Positions 26,167 to 34,865 of a stretch of 64,000 nucleotides of DNA are shown here, piece after piece. The position numbers were made by a program, and so were the translations under genes. The stretch lies in NCBI RefSeq assembly GCF_016746095.1, contig NZ_JAERTY010000008.1, forward strand, positions 1 through 64,000, in the 5' to 3' direction. The notes beneath the pieces are model-generated. The model was not told the origin of the DNA. It was given only the letters and a program-made list of their open reading frames with translations, and searched no databases. The stretch is from Sphingobacterium faecale. Its GTDB lineage: Bacteria; Bacteroidota; Bacteroidia; Sphingobacteriales; Sphingobacteriaceae. How positions within the stretch are numbered: position 1 is the stretch's first letter; every line of letters starts with the position of its first letter.

Positions 26167-28101
26167 TTATTTCGATTTTTTTTCATCACCTTCCATTTGC
26201 TCTTTTAATTGAGCTAATACATCAAGGTCACCTAAAGTAGATTTCTCGACAGAATCTTTTACTTTTTTAACCGCAGTTGACGCTGCTTTAGCATCTTTTT
26301 TACGGCTGTTAGACTCTTCTTTACGAACTTCTTCTTTAGCATCTTCCCAGATACGAGAGTGCGAAATAACTAGACGTTTGTTCTCTTTATTGAATTCAAT
26401 AATTTTAAACTCTGTTGCGTCATCAACTTTCAAAGCGCTACCGTCCTCTTTTATAGAGTGTTTAGATGGACAGAACCCTTCTACACCGTACTGTAAAGCT
26501 ACGATATCTCCTTTTTCACCTACTTTGATAACAGTTCCTTCGTGAATTGAACCTTCCGTAAAGATTGTTTCAAAAGTATCCCAAGGATTTTCTTCTAATT
26601 GTTTGTGACCTAAAGATAACTTACGGTTTTCTTCGTCCAGTTCTAAAACAACTACGTCTAATGTCTCACCAACTTTAGTGAATTCGTTAGGGTGGTTGAT
26701 CTTTTTAGACCAAGAAAGATCAGAGATGTGGATTAAACCATCGATACCGTCTTCTAGTTCAACAAACACACCGAAGTTGGTCATGTTTTTAACAACAGCT
26801 GATTGTTTAGAACCTACAGGGTAACGCTCTGTAATGTTTTGCCATGGATCTGGAGTCAATTGTTTGATACCTAGGCTCATCTTGCGGTCTTCACGATCTA
26901 ACGTTAAGATTTGAGCTTCGATTTCATCACCTACTTTTAAGAACTCTTGAGGAGAACGTAGGTTTTGAGACCATGACATTTCAGATACGTGGATCAATCC
27001 TTCTACTCCTGGGATGATTTCTAAGAAAGCACCATAGTCAGCAACAGTAACGATTTTACCTTTTACTTTAGAACCGATTTCTAAAGCTGTATCTAAAGAT
27101 TCCCAAGGGTGTTGAGAAAGTTGTTTCAAACCTAATGCGATACGTTTTTTCTCGTCATCAAAGTCTAATACAACCACGTTGATAGTTTGGTCTAAAGCTA
27201 ATACCTCTTTTGGATGTTCGATACGACCCCAAGAGATATCAGTAATGTGAAGTAAACCGTCTACACCACCTAAGTCGATGAACACACCGAAATCAGTGAT
27301 ATTTTTAACAGTACCTTCTAATACTTGACCTTTTTCTAATTTAGCAACGATTTCTGATTTTTGGTTCTCTAAATCGTCTTCGATTAATACTTTGTGAGAA
27401 ACTACTACGTTTTTAAATTCGTGGTTGATTTTTACAACTTTGAACTCCATAGTTTTTCCAACGTATACATCGTAGTCACGGATAGGTTTGATATCGATCT
27501 GAGATCCAGGTAAGAAAGCTTCTACACCTTTGATGTCTACGATCAAACCACCTTTTGTACGTGATTTTACGAAACCATCGATGATAGCATCATTTTCCAA
27601 TGCTTCGTTGATAGCTTCCCATGATTTTTGAGTTTTTGCACGCTTACGTGACAATACTAATTGACCATTTGCATCCTCTTGTGATTCAACAAATACATCA
27701 ACAGTATCCCCGATTTTTAAATCAGGTAGATCACGAAACTCAGTTTTTGCTACAAGACCATCTGACTTGAAACCGACGTTCAAAACAACATCTTTGTTAT
27801 TGATAGATACCACGATACCTTCAATGATTTCGCCTTGGTTGATTTGATTGAAAGTGCCAGCGTATTGCTCTTCCAATTTAGCACGTTCAGCTTCGCTGTA
27901 ATTACCGAAAGCTTTATCGTCTGCATCCCAATCAAAATCTCCAGCTGGAGTAATCCAAGTGTTGGATTTGATTTCGTCGATCAAGTTTGAATCTGCTTCA
28001 GACTCGATCTTTTCAGTGTCTTTCACTACTTTAGTGTCAGCACCTTGTAGCTCTGCGTTTTTCGCCGCTAACTCTTTTTCTGCTTCTTGTTTTTTTGCCA
28101 T
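26167..28101 (-). CDS. rpsA: 30S ribosomal protein S1
   Basis: This 644-residue RNA-binding protein helps mRNA bind the 30S subunit. Six S1 domains are visible, starting near EGIVVSINNKDVVLNVGF (~90), DGFVKSRTKGGLIVDI, EGTVKNITDFGVFIDL, KGKIVTVADYGAFLEI, SAVVKNMTNFGVFVEL and EGTVIKVGEKGDIVAL. An acidic N-terminal extension of ~80 residues, as in Bacteroidota S1, and a charged tail flank them. It is longer than E. coli S1 (557). It has its own promoter, leader and terminator, and unusually for this window an AAGGAG sequence lies upstream of the ATG. Confidence 0.97.
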   Translation of the reverse strand: MAKKQEAEKELAAKNAELQGADTKVVKDTEKIESEADSNLIDEIKSNTWITPAGDFDWDADDKAFGNYSEAERAKLEEQYAGTFNQINQGEIIEGIVVSINNKDVVLNVGFKSDGLVAKTEFRDLPDLKIGDTVDVFVESQEDANGQLVLSRKRAKTQKSWEAINEALENDAIIDGFVKSRTKGGLIVDIKGVEAFLPGSQIDIKPIRDYDVYVGKTMEFKVVKINHEFKNVVVSHKVLIEDDLENQKSEIVAKLEKGQVLEGTVKNITDFGVFIDLGGVDGLLHITDISWGRIEHPKEVLALDQTINVVVLDFDDEKKRIALGLKQLSQHPWESLDTALEIGSKVKGKIVTVADYGAFLEIIPGVEGLIHVSEMSWSQNLRSPQEFLKVGDEIEAQILTLDREDRKMSLGIKQLTPDPWQNITERYPVGSKQSAVVKNMTNFGVFVELEDGIDGLIHISDLSWSKKINHPNEFTKVGETLDVVVLELDEENRKLSLGHKQLEENPWDTFETIFTEGSIHEGTVIKVGEKGDIVALQYGVEGFCPSKHSIKEDGSALKVDDATEFKIIEFNKENKRLVISHSRIWEDAKEEVRKEESNSRKKDAKAASTAVKKVKDSVEKSTLGDLDVLAQLKEQMEGDEKKSK

Positions 28102-28112
28102 TAATTAATTAT

Positions 28113-28167
28113 CTCCTTTTCCCTACTTTGTAGGAAGTGCAAAGATACGAAAAACTTTTATTTACAA
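28113..28167 (-). promoter_or_regulatory. rpsA promoter and leader with Shine-Dalgarno-like AAGGAG
   Basis: On the minus strand TTG (28167-28165), a 17-nt gap and TATCTTTG (28147-28140) make a consensus Bacteroidota promoter. The short leader then has a hairpin CCTAC/GTAGG (28122-28134) and AAGGAG (28118-28113), 11 nt before the ATG. Shine-Dalgarno sequences are rare in this phylum. Confidence 0.7.
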
Positions 28168-28221
28168 TATTTTATGTGAAAAAAAATGTTTTTGCATCAC
28201 CAATGAATTACAGGAAGGGAT

Positions 28222-29199
28222 TTAAGCTTGATTGGACGAGGGTTTAAAGGAATTATAAACTTTAGGCTTCACTGTTTTAATGCTTTGTTTGGACAAGGTG
28301 ATGCTCGCATTGAGCTCAAAGCCTATCAGTAGAATCAGCGAATTAAGGTACATCCATATCATGATCACGATAATAGTACCGATAGAGCCGTACAGTTTGT
28401 TGTAGGCATTGAAATTGTTAATGTAGAATACAAAACCAGAGAACGTAAGGATCGCCAGTATCGTTGCCAAGGTCGCCCCAGGGCTGAAAAGCTTCCACCG
28501 TCTTGAAGCTGATGGACCGAATTTATATAACATGCTGACCGTGCTAAAGTAGATGGCAAAAAGTATGATCCATCGTGCAGCTTTAATCACGAATGTCCAG
28601 AGCCAAGACATGTCATAGTTGATATGGTTTTTCAGGTAACTGATGATCATGCCTGCACCGGTAAATACAGCAATACCAATGGTAAGCGCTGTAATGATGG
28701 CAAATGATAGCCCCAATGCAATAAGCCGCCGGTGCCCCCAGCTTCTCTTTTCCCGGGTCAGAGATGATTTATTGAATGCCATCATCAGATTGGTGACGCC
28801 ATTGGTAGAAAAAAAAGTAGCCAATAAGAAACCGAAAGAGAGTAAACCTCCATTTTGGTTTTTGATAATATCTTCCAGTGTTGACTCTATGGCTGCAAAT
28901 GCCTCTAGAGGGATCACAATGGCTAAGAACTCCATCAGACCTTCTTGAAAATTATTGATAGGAATATAAGGAATCAATGTAAATAGGAAAATGATCCCCG
29001 GAAATATCGCTAACATAAAATTGTAGGCAAGAGAAGACGCTTTGTTAAGGATTGCTTCCCGTTTTATTTCCTGAAAGAAGAAAACAGCTACAGTATACAG
29101 CGGCAGATTGCTAAAACCTGGTAGGACAGCTGTTTTGCTCCATTCGACAAATCGGTCATAAGGTTTTATATGCAGTAAGCTGTCATGTAGTTTTTTCAT
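28222..29199 (-). CDS. YihY/virulence factor BrkB family inner-membrane protein
   Basis: This 325-residue membrane protein of the YihY/BrkB family has about six hydrophobic segments. The family signatures ILNKASSLAYNFMLAIFPGIIFL (split over residues ~54-76) and GSIGTIIVIMIWMYLNSLIL near the C-terminus are present, as is the characteristic FKFGPSASRRW-like segment (LYKFGPSASRRWKL). The family was once misnamed RNase BN; its function is unclear, possibly transport. It starts 10 nt after the thioesterase stop, as the last gene of the PASTA-mltG-thioesterase-yihY run. Confidence 0.9.
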   Translation of the reverse strand: MKKLHDSLLHIKPYDRFVEWSKTAVLPGFSNLPLYTVAVFFFQEIKREAILNKASSLAYNFMLAIFPGIIFLFTLIPYIPINNFQEGLMEFLAIVIPLEAFAAIESTLEDIIKNQNGGLLSFGFLLATFFSTNGVTNLMMAFNKSSLTREKRSWGHRRLIALGLSFAIITALTIGIAVFTGAGMIISYLKNHINYDMSWLWTFVIKAARWIILFAIYFSTVSMLYKFGPSASRRWKLFSPGATLATILAILTFSGFVFYINNFNAYNKLYGSIGTIIVIMIWMYLNSLILLIGFELNASITLSKQSIKTVKPKVYNSFKPSSNQA

Positions 29200-29209
29200 A
29201 TCTCCCTGT

Positions 29210-29617
29210 CTAACTAAAGTAGGGCGCCATTTTCTCCATAAATACCTGAGGCGCCCGGCACGGCCTATTTCTTTTCATGTCTACAAATACCAATTGGGTA
29301 CCACCTGTATGCAGTAGGGTGCCCTGCTGGTTATATATTTCGTATTCAAAATTGATGCGTACGTTGGGTTTTTCACGGATGATGGTCTTTATAGTAATAA
29401 GTTCATCGTATTTCGCCGGCTGTAGATACTTGCTGTGCATCTCCAGAACAGGCATCATAACTCCCATGTCCTCTAATTCTTTATAGGAAATTCCGGTCTG
29501 GCGTAACATTTCCGTACGTGCCACCTCATAAAAAGCAGCATAGTTGCCATAATAGACATACCCCATCTGGTCAGTTTCGGCGTAGCGTACACGTAATCGA
29601 TGTTCGTATATAAACAT
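29210..29617 (-). CDS. Acyl-CoA thioesterase (YbgC/4HBT hotdog family)
   Basis: This 135-residue single-domain hotdog thioesterase carries the 4-hydroxybenzoyl-CoA thioesterase signature RYAETDQMGYVYYGNYAAFYE (residues ~10-30), where the Asp is the likely catalytic residue. It probably hydrolyses short- or medium-chain acyl-CoA in the cytoplasm. The length matches YbgC-like enzymes. It lies between mltG (36-nt gap) and yihY (10-nt gap) on the same strand, so co-transcription is likely. Confidence 0.9.
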   Translation of the reverse strand: MFIYEHRLRVRYAETDQMGYVYYGNYAAFYEVARTEMLRQTGISYKELEDMGVMMPVLEMHSKYLQPAKYDELITIKTIIREKPNVRINFEYEIYNQQGTLLHTGGTQLVFVDMKRNRPCRAPQVFMEKMAPYFS

Positions 29618-29653
29618 TTTTAATCTTTCTAACTCCTTTAACCCTTTTTAATC

Positions 29654-30694
29654 TTATTTTTTAATATTTCTATCGTCCAATGCTTTTTGGAATTTACGAG
29701 CATTTACTAGATGTTCAGTTACCGTTGTTGCAAAGGCATGGTAACCCGAAAAATCTTCTTTAGCACACATATAGATATAATCATGTTGCGCAGGATTTAA
29801 AACAGCATCTATGGCGACAATAGGGGCCATTGTAATAGGGCCTGGAGGTAGACCTTTATACCGATAGGTATTGTACGGATTGTCGATAGTGAGGTGCTTA
29901 TTTAGTACACGACGTATAGTGAAATCATTATTGGCAAAGATCACAGTCGGATCCGCTTGTAATAACATTCCTTTTTTTAGCCTATTTAAATATAGCTCGG
30001 CAATCTGTGGCATTTCGTCATTGTGTAGTGCCTCACCTCGTACAATAGAAGCTAAGATAGATACTTCTACAGGACTGAGGTTTTGTTGTTTCGCCTTTTC
30101 CTTCCTTTCTGCCGTCCAGAATTTTTGATACTCTTCGTGTAATCGTTCGATAACTTTATCCGGAGAGGTGTTCCAATAAATGTTGTAGGTGTTAGGAATG
30201 AACATGGCAAAGAAATTATCTTTTGTGAATCCATATTGTTCCGCTACAGCTTCATTGTTTAAGATAGCGTTAAATTGTGCTGAGTCTGCCTCAAAACTCC
30301 TGCCAAGCAAACCTGCTAGGTTTTCCTTTAATCTTATGTTGGCAAAACGTAATTTTACTGGATCCTGCAAACCTGCCCTTAGGTTACCGATCAATTTGCG
30401 ATTGCTCATTCCAGGCGTAAGCTTATAACGGCCAGCCTTTACGCTCCCAGGATAGTCCATAGCCTTAGCCGCAAGATGAAAATATTCAGGGTCTTGGACT
30501 ATGCTTTCTTGCCTGATGCGGCGGAGCACACTCTCGTAGCTGTCATTGGTATGCACATATAAATATTGTTGCGCATCCGATACAGAGGGACCCCAAAAAA
30601 CTTGATAGGCTTTCCAACCTATGAAAGATCCAACCAGTAGAATGATGATTAAAATTCCCTTTAACCAATTCGGAAAAGATTTCTTTGCTGTCAT
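29654..30694 (-). CDS. mltG: Endolytic peptidoglycan transglycosylase MltG
   Basis: This 346-residue YceG/MltG protein cleaves nascent glycan strands at the inner membrane. A single helix (~13-30) anchors a LysM-like region and the catalytic domain. Typical motifs are PNTYNIYWNTSPDKVIERL, LSPVEVSILASIVRGEAL and LYLNRLKKGMLLQADPTVIFA. The usual IVExE catalytic stretch reads IVRGE; the second Glu, which is the one retained in relatives with IVQKE, is kept. The start lies 2 nt after the stop of the PASTA protein gene, linking two cell-wall proteins in one operon. Confidence 0.95.
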   Translation of the reverse strand: MTAKKSFPNWLKGILIIILLVGSFIGWKAYQVFWGPSVSDAQQYLYVHTNDSYESVLRRIRQESIVQDPEYFHLAAKAMDYPGSVKAGRYKLTPGMSNRKLIGNLRAGLQDPVKLRFANIRLKENLAGLLGRSFEADSAQFNAILNNEAVAEQYGFTKDNFFAMFIPNTYNIYWNTSPDKVIERLHEEYQKFWTAERKEKAKQQNLSPVEVSILASIVRGEALHNDEMPQIAELYLNRLKKGMLLQADPTVIFANNDFTIRRVLNKHLTIDNPYNTYRYKGLPPGPITMAPIVAIDAVLNPAQHDYIYMCAKEDFSGYHAFATTVTEHLVNARKFQKALDDRNIKK

Positions 30695-30696
30695 AT

Positions 30697-31449
30697 TTAA
30701 TCGTTCGATAGAGTCAGATTGATAGGTGTACCTATACTGATAAATCGGGAGGTCGAATCTGGGGATTGCCCGATGACGCGAGCTGTCGTTGAATCCGTTA
30801 TCGTTCCAGAAATAGCGCCAAGGTGAAGACCAAGTCCCTGTAGAGCAAATTTGGCTTCTGAAAGTGTAAGGTTTAATAGCATCGGAACCTCGACTTCGTT
30901 AGCGCCTTTACCATTTCCGAGTACGACTGTGATCGAAGAACCTTTTGAAATCATTCTTCCAGGTTTTATTTTCTGGCCAGCAAACTGAATGTCCAGTACC
31001 ACATCGCGGGCGATGTCATTCACGTAGATCGTATCTCCGATTTTCAAGTTGTGGTTTTGTAGTATAGCTTTTGCTTCAATAAGATTTTTTTCGATCACAT
31101 CCGGTAATGCGATCTCCGGTGCTACCTGTGTGATGATTGTTAAGTATATGGTTCGACCGCCTTTCACTAGAGCTGAAGCCTCAGGGTCCTGCTCGATTAC
31201 CAAACCCGGTTTGGCATCCATCTGGTAGACCGAGTCAATCTTATATTCCAGTCCCGCTTTATCCAAAATCTTTTTCGCTTCGGATATCGTCAATCCCTTT
31301 AAAACTGGTACTTCTTGGGCATCACCATGCTTCGTGTAAACTTTAAGACCGAAGTATACTACGAGGAATAGAACAACAAGTGTGATCAAAGCATAAATTA
31401 AATTTTTTCTGAACACATCAGTTCGTAGATAGAGCAATAGTTTGGACAT
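30697..31449 (-). CDS. PASTA domain-containing membrane protein
   Basis: This 250-residue bitopic membrane protein has a short cytoplasmic N-terminus and one helix (~15-35). Three extracytoplasmic PASTA domains follow, visible as repeats of V-P-x-L/V...A-x-x-I/L-L-x...G-L (EVPVLKGLTISEAKKILDKA, ALPDVIEKNLIEAKAILQNH, EVPMLLNLTLSEAKFALQGL). PASTA domains bind peptidoglycan fragments or beta-lactams. No kinase or PBP domain is attached. It is the first gene of the minus-strand cell-wall operon and divergent from ddl, another cell-wall gene. Confidence 0.9.
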   Translation of the reverse strand: MSKLLLYLRTDVFRKNLIYALITLVVLFLVVYFGLKVYTKHGDAQEVPVLKGLTISEAKKILDKAGLEYKIDSVYQMDAKPGLVIEQDPEASALVKGGRTIYLTIITQVAPEIALPDVIEKNLIEAKAILQNHNLKIGDTIYVNDIARDVVLDIQFAGQKIKPGRMISKGSSITVVLGNGKGANEVEVPMLLNLTLSEAKFALQGLGLHLGAISGTITDSTTARVIGQSPDSTSRFISIGTPINLTLSND

Positions 31450-31864
31450 GAAATAAAATTTTTATAAATCTTTTTAATCTACTATAACGTAGAATCTTTT
31501 TTAACATTGTAGTTTTAACTAAGCAAAAATATTCGTTTTTCCCCGTATCACAAATTATTATTTCTGCTAATCGGTTAACTCTACAAGCGAGTGGGCTATG
31601 ATCATTATATACAAGAGCGAATTCAGACGTCTTCTTACAAGAATCATTCCGATGTTTTAATTCAAATAAGTATTCGTGAATGATGCACTTTTTTTTTAGG
31701 TTTGTGGGAGTTAAAACTAACTCATGACAGTCGCGTGACGGATATACATTAAGTGAATACAGATCTGATCAAACCAGTTCTTAAATATTTTCGTTTACAT
31801 ACGTAATACTCATGTTGAGCCAAGCACTCATGAGTATTCCAACCCGACAAGTCGGGGAAAGTTA
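31450..31864. promoter_or_regulatory. Divergent control region PASTA/ddl with two tandem hairpins
   Basis: This 415-nt region has no gene. Next to ddl lies AATACTCATG/CATGAGTATT (31805-31814 with 31829-31838, 14-nt loop), followed by CCCGAC-AA-GTCGGG (31843-31856), ending 8 nt before the first ATG. A TAGGTTTG box is at 31697-31704, without a clear -33 partner. The hairpins could be transcript leader structures or protein sites. Confidence 0.5.
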
Positions 31865-32914
31865 ATGACAGATAAAAAATACATTGATACGCATATGAAA
31901 ACAAAAGTAGCGTTAATTACCGGTGGATTTACCGGTGAGGCTGAAGTGTCCTATAAGAGTTCAGCTTTTGTCTATAGTCAATTGGATAAAAGCAAATACG
32001 ATGTATATATCATCGATATAACCAACGACGGCTGGTATGGCAGTTTTGGTGAAGGGGACAAGACTACCGTTGAAAAAGCTGATTTTTCTATTCATATTAA
32101 TGGTGAAAAGATCTGTTTCGATGTAGCCCTGATCATTTTGCATGGTACCCCTGGAGAGGATGGGCGTCTGCAAGGTTATTTTGATATGATCGGGCTACCC
32201 TACACCTCCTGTGGCGCATTGACATCAGCGCTGACGATGAACAAAGGTTACACCAAATCAATTGTTGCCGATATACCAGAGATTAATGTTGCCCGGTCTG
32301 TACTGTTGTTTGAAAACCACCGCAAAGACGGTATTCAACTCGTGGAAGAAAAATTGCAGCTGCCTTACTTTGTAAAGCCGAATGCTGGAGGGTCAAGCAT
32401 TGGGATGACCAAGGTAAAAGAGTCTGCACAGCTGCAAGAAGCACTGGACAAAGCCTTTGATGCCGAAAATACGGGACAACAAGTATTGGTTGAAGAGTTT
32501 GTGCAAGGTAGGGAGTTCTCACAGGGGATTTTTAGAAATGCAAAAGGCGAGCTGATCGTTTTGCCTGCTACCGAAGTACGGACGACGCGTGAGTTTTTTG
32601 ACTTTGAAGCCAAATATGTACCAGGATTGACGGAAGAAATCACACCTGCGGATCTTAATGCCGAACAGCGCGATCGTGCAGCCCGCATTATTAAAGAGAT
32701 ATATGTTCGGTTGGATTGTAAAGGAATGGTGCGTGTCGACTTTTTCATAGAAAACGCTACAGAAAAATTTTATTTTATAGAAATTAATACCATTCCGGGA
32801 CAAACAGCACAAAGTTTTATACCGCAACAAGTACGTGCTTATGGAATGAAAGAAAGTGATTTCTATTCTGAATTGATAGAGACTGCACTAAAAATAATAC
32901 CAAAAGGAGCCTAA
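31865..32914 (+). CDS. ddl: D-alanine--D-alanine ligase
   Basis: This 349-residue (or 339 from ATG 31895) ATP-grasp ligase makes D-Ala-D-Ala for peptidoglycan. Motifs are the N-terminal KVALITGGFTGEAEVSYKSS, EDGRLQGYFDMIGLPYTSCG, the ATP-binding FVKPNAGGSSIGMTKV and the C-terminal EINTIPGQTAQSF with Mg ligands. The internal ATG at 31895 gives the family's usual N-terminus (MKTKVALITGG) and may be the true start. It is divergent from the PASTA-mltG operon. The stop codon lies in the loop of its own terminator hairpin. Confidence 0.95.
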   Translation: MTDKKYIDTHMKTKVALITGGFTGEAEVSYKSSAFVYSQLDKSKYDVYIIDITNDGWYGSFGEGDKTTVEKADFSIHINGEKICFDVALIILHGTPGEDGRLQGYFDMIGLPYTSCGALTSALTMNKGYTKSIVADIPEINVARSVLLFENHRKDGIQLVEEKLQLPYFVKPNAGGSSIGMTKVKESAQLQEALDKAFDAENTGQQVLVEEFVQGREFSQGIFRNAKGELIVLPATEVRTTREFFDFEAKYVPGLTEEITPADLNAEQRDRAARIIKEIYVRLDCKGMVRVDFFIENATEKFYFIEINTIPGQTAQSFIPQQVRAYGMKESDFYSELIETALKIIPKGA

Positions 32915-32932
32915 CAGGACTCCTTTTGGTAT
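32897..32932. terminator. Terminator hairpin containing the ddl stop codon
   Basis: ATACCAAAAGGAG (32897-32909) and CTCCTTTTGGTAT (32920-32932) form a 13-bp perfect stem. The ddl TAA is in the loop. The T-run is only four bases long, so efficiency is uncertain; a convergent gene follows. Confidence 0.6.
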
Positions 32933-32968
32933 GGATAAATTATATTTTAAAATCAGCGATATTTTGTG

Positions 32969-34213
32969 TTAAAACGAAAACCGCTTTAAGTTAGGGCGGG
33001 TAGCTTTTGGCCTTTTTAGTTCTTCTTGATAGAGAACTTCTCCCAAATTCTTTAAGAAAGGATAAGTGATCGTTTCATACTCATAGATTCCATCATTGTA
33101 GATCCCATTCCGGTTGGATTGGACAACCACAGAAACTAAAAATTCAACGCCTTTGTCAAAATCCACAATATAAGCGTTGTCGATATTATAGCCATAAGAG
33201 TCTCCATATTTATTAAAGCTTCGGATATTTTGAAAGGAGCTTAACGATCTGTCTCGTCCAAAGTACACGAATTTACTATAAGTAGGCCAGAATTCCGTGA
33301 CGTCATATTTGGGGTAGGAGACCTCCTGGGGACCTCTTGACATATAGAAGTATAGAAAACGATAATCGTCTTCCGTAAGGTTGAAGCGTTGTTTCACGGG
33401 AAAAGCTTCTGGAAAAAGCAGTTTTCTTAAGATTAATTGCTGATCCTCCTAAGCATAGACATTGAGTCCCTCAAAAGACCAAGGTTCGTGCACTAGCTCG
33501 TCCGCAGCATTTATATAGCCAATGCCTTGTACCGTATTTTTGAGCCAGGGCATCTCATAATCCTTAGGGTCATATTGAGCGGACTGTCTGTAGATGACCT
33601 GACCATCTCTATAAAAAGTAAAAGGATTGGTGTGTTTCGCCCAGATGCCCTTGTCACCGATAGCCAACCTGTTGACAATACGGCTGTATTGGCTGCCATG
33701 CTTTTTGAGCTTGCTGTTGATTTCTGCTCTACCCACAAACTCAAAAAGCCGATTATGTCCATCGTTGTCTGAAGTCAGTAGGACCTTTTTGATATAATGT
33801 GCAATGCTTGGAAGAGTATTTTCTGAAGAAGAGTCTCTGTATACTGAAGTCTGTCTGTCATAGGTCGAATCTATTTGCAAAGGAGTATCCCGCCCAAGTC
33901 CTCTGATCTTTAGTTCGTTTATCTTTTCCAAGGCAAAGATAGCCGTAGGTAACTTGACCGTACTGGCAGGATAAAAATACCAGGTCGGATCAAGTCGGTA
34001 ACCGAAAGAGGTAAAGTGAGGGATGTTGTCTTTGTCTCTATCAATTTGAGTGTAAAGTATCTGGACTTCGTTGTATGTTGGGTGATTGAGAATTTGGTCA
34101 AATAGATCCGGATTTTTTTGCAGTAATGACGAGAGGTAGGTGCTGTCAATCTGTTGTGCCATACCGATTGAAATACTCATAACCGTAAAGTAGAAAAAAA
34201 TAAAGATGCGCAT
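32969..34213 (-). pseudogene. Serine hydrolase (class A beta-lactamase-like), interrupted by an in-frame TAG
   Basis: Two adjacent reading frames on the minus strand, 33449-34213 and 32969-33397, are in the same phase and separated only by a TAG at 33449-33451. Reading through it gives one continuous 414-residue protein, and the codons after TAG (EDQQLILRKLLFPEAFPVKQ) look coding. The N-terminal part has a signal peptide (to GMAQ), the SxxK motif in YPASTVKLPT and the SDN motif in LLTSDNDGHNRLFEF. No KTG was recognised. It is therefore a serine hydrolase gene with a nonsense mutation, probably from CAG or AAG. The first part alone lacks the C-terminal third and may be inactive. A sequencing error is possible. 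Confidence 0.8.
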
Positions 34214-34256
34214 TGTAGAAATGTTAACGCATGGAAGTTACGAAAATTTAAAGCAT

Positions 34257-34856
34257 TCACCTTTCTATAGTTCTAAAAGTTAGATTAATCCGCGGTTCGT
34301 GTGTTTTTTTTGTTGGGGGCAGGCGGTGCATCCAATGCGTCTGTGTAGTGCCCTTCATCATTAATAAGGAGCCATGCTCCAGTACCAGGTCTACTTTTTC
34401 TTTACTCTCCTTATGCTTAAAACAGAACTTTCGTTCCGCTCCAAAAGTCAAAGAGGCTATTGCACCATCTTTCTTTAAATCTTTTTCGCCGTCACTGTGC
34501 CAGGCCATGCCCTCTGAACCGTCGTTATACAGGTTCAATAAACAGGAGTTGAATGTCTCATTAGACTGCTTTTCTACCATTTCTTTCAGTTCTAGCAGAC
34601 AGTCAACCCAAGGGAGAGCTGTTTTTTGAATCCCTGAATAGGTATATTCAAACGGTAGATCGCCATACCAGGCTACCATCCGTTTTGTAAAGATGTGTTT
34701 TCCGAAAATTACCGCCTCATCGTGACGCCATGCGATATCGTTGTGCAACACGCGGAAATAATGCTCTGGATTGGAAAGGATAACGCCATAGTAGTTGACC
34801 GTACCATCGTAAGGCAACCAGTTTTTGTCCGGTTCATCGAGCGGAAATAATTTCAT
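34257..34856 (-). CDS. alkB: AlkB-like 2-oxoglutarate/Fe(II)-dependent DNA dealkylase
   Basis: This 199-residue cytoplasmic dioxygenase reverses 1-meA and 3-meC type alkylation damage. The iron ligands are visible: HxD in MAWHSDGEKDL and His in TQTHWMHRLPP. The 2-oxoglutarate- and substrate-binding RINLTFR motif closes the protein. It resembles the AlkB homologues of ~200 residues found in Bacteroidota and eukaryotic ALKBH2/3. ATG 34856 was preferred to TTG 34862. It starts 9 nt after an AraC-Ogt methyltransferase gene, giving a two-gene alkylation-repair operon. Confidence 0.92.
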   Translation of the reverse strand: MKLFPLDEPDKNWLPYDGTVNYYGVILSNPEHYFRVLHNDIAWRHDEAVIFGKHIFTKRMVAWYGDLPFEYTYSGIQKTALPWVDCLLELKEMVEKQSNETFNSCLLNLYNDGSEGMAWHSDGEKDLKKDGAIASLTFGAERKFCFKHKESKEKVDLVLEHGSLLMMKGTTQTHWMHRLPPTKKTHEPRINLTFRTIER

Positions 34857-34865
34857 AGGCAAGGG

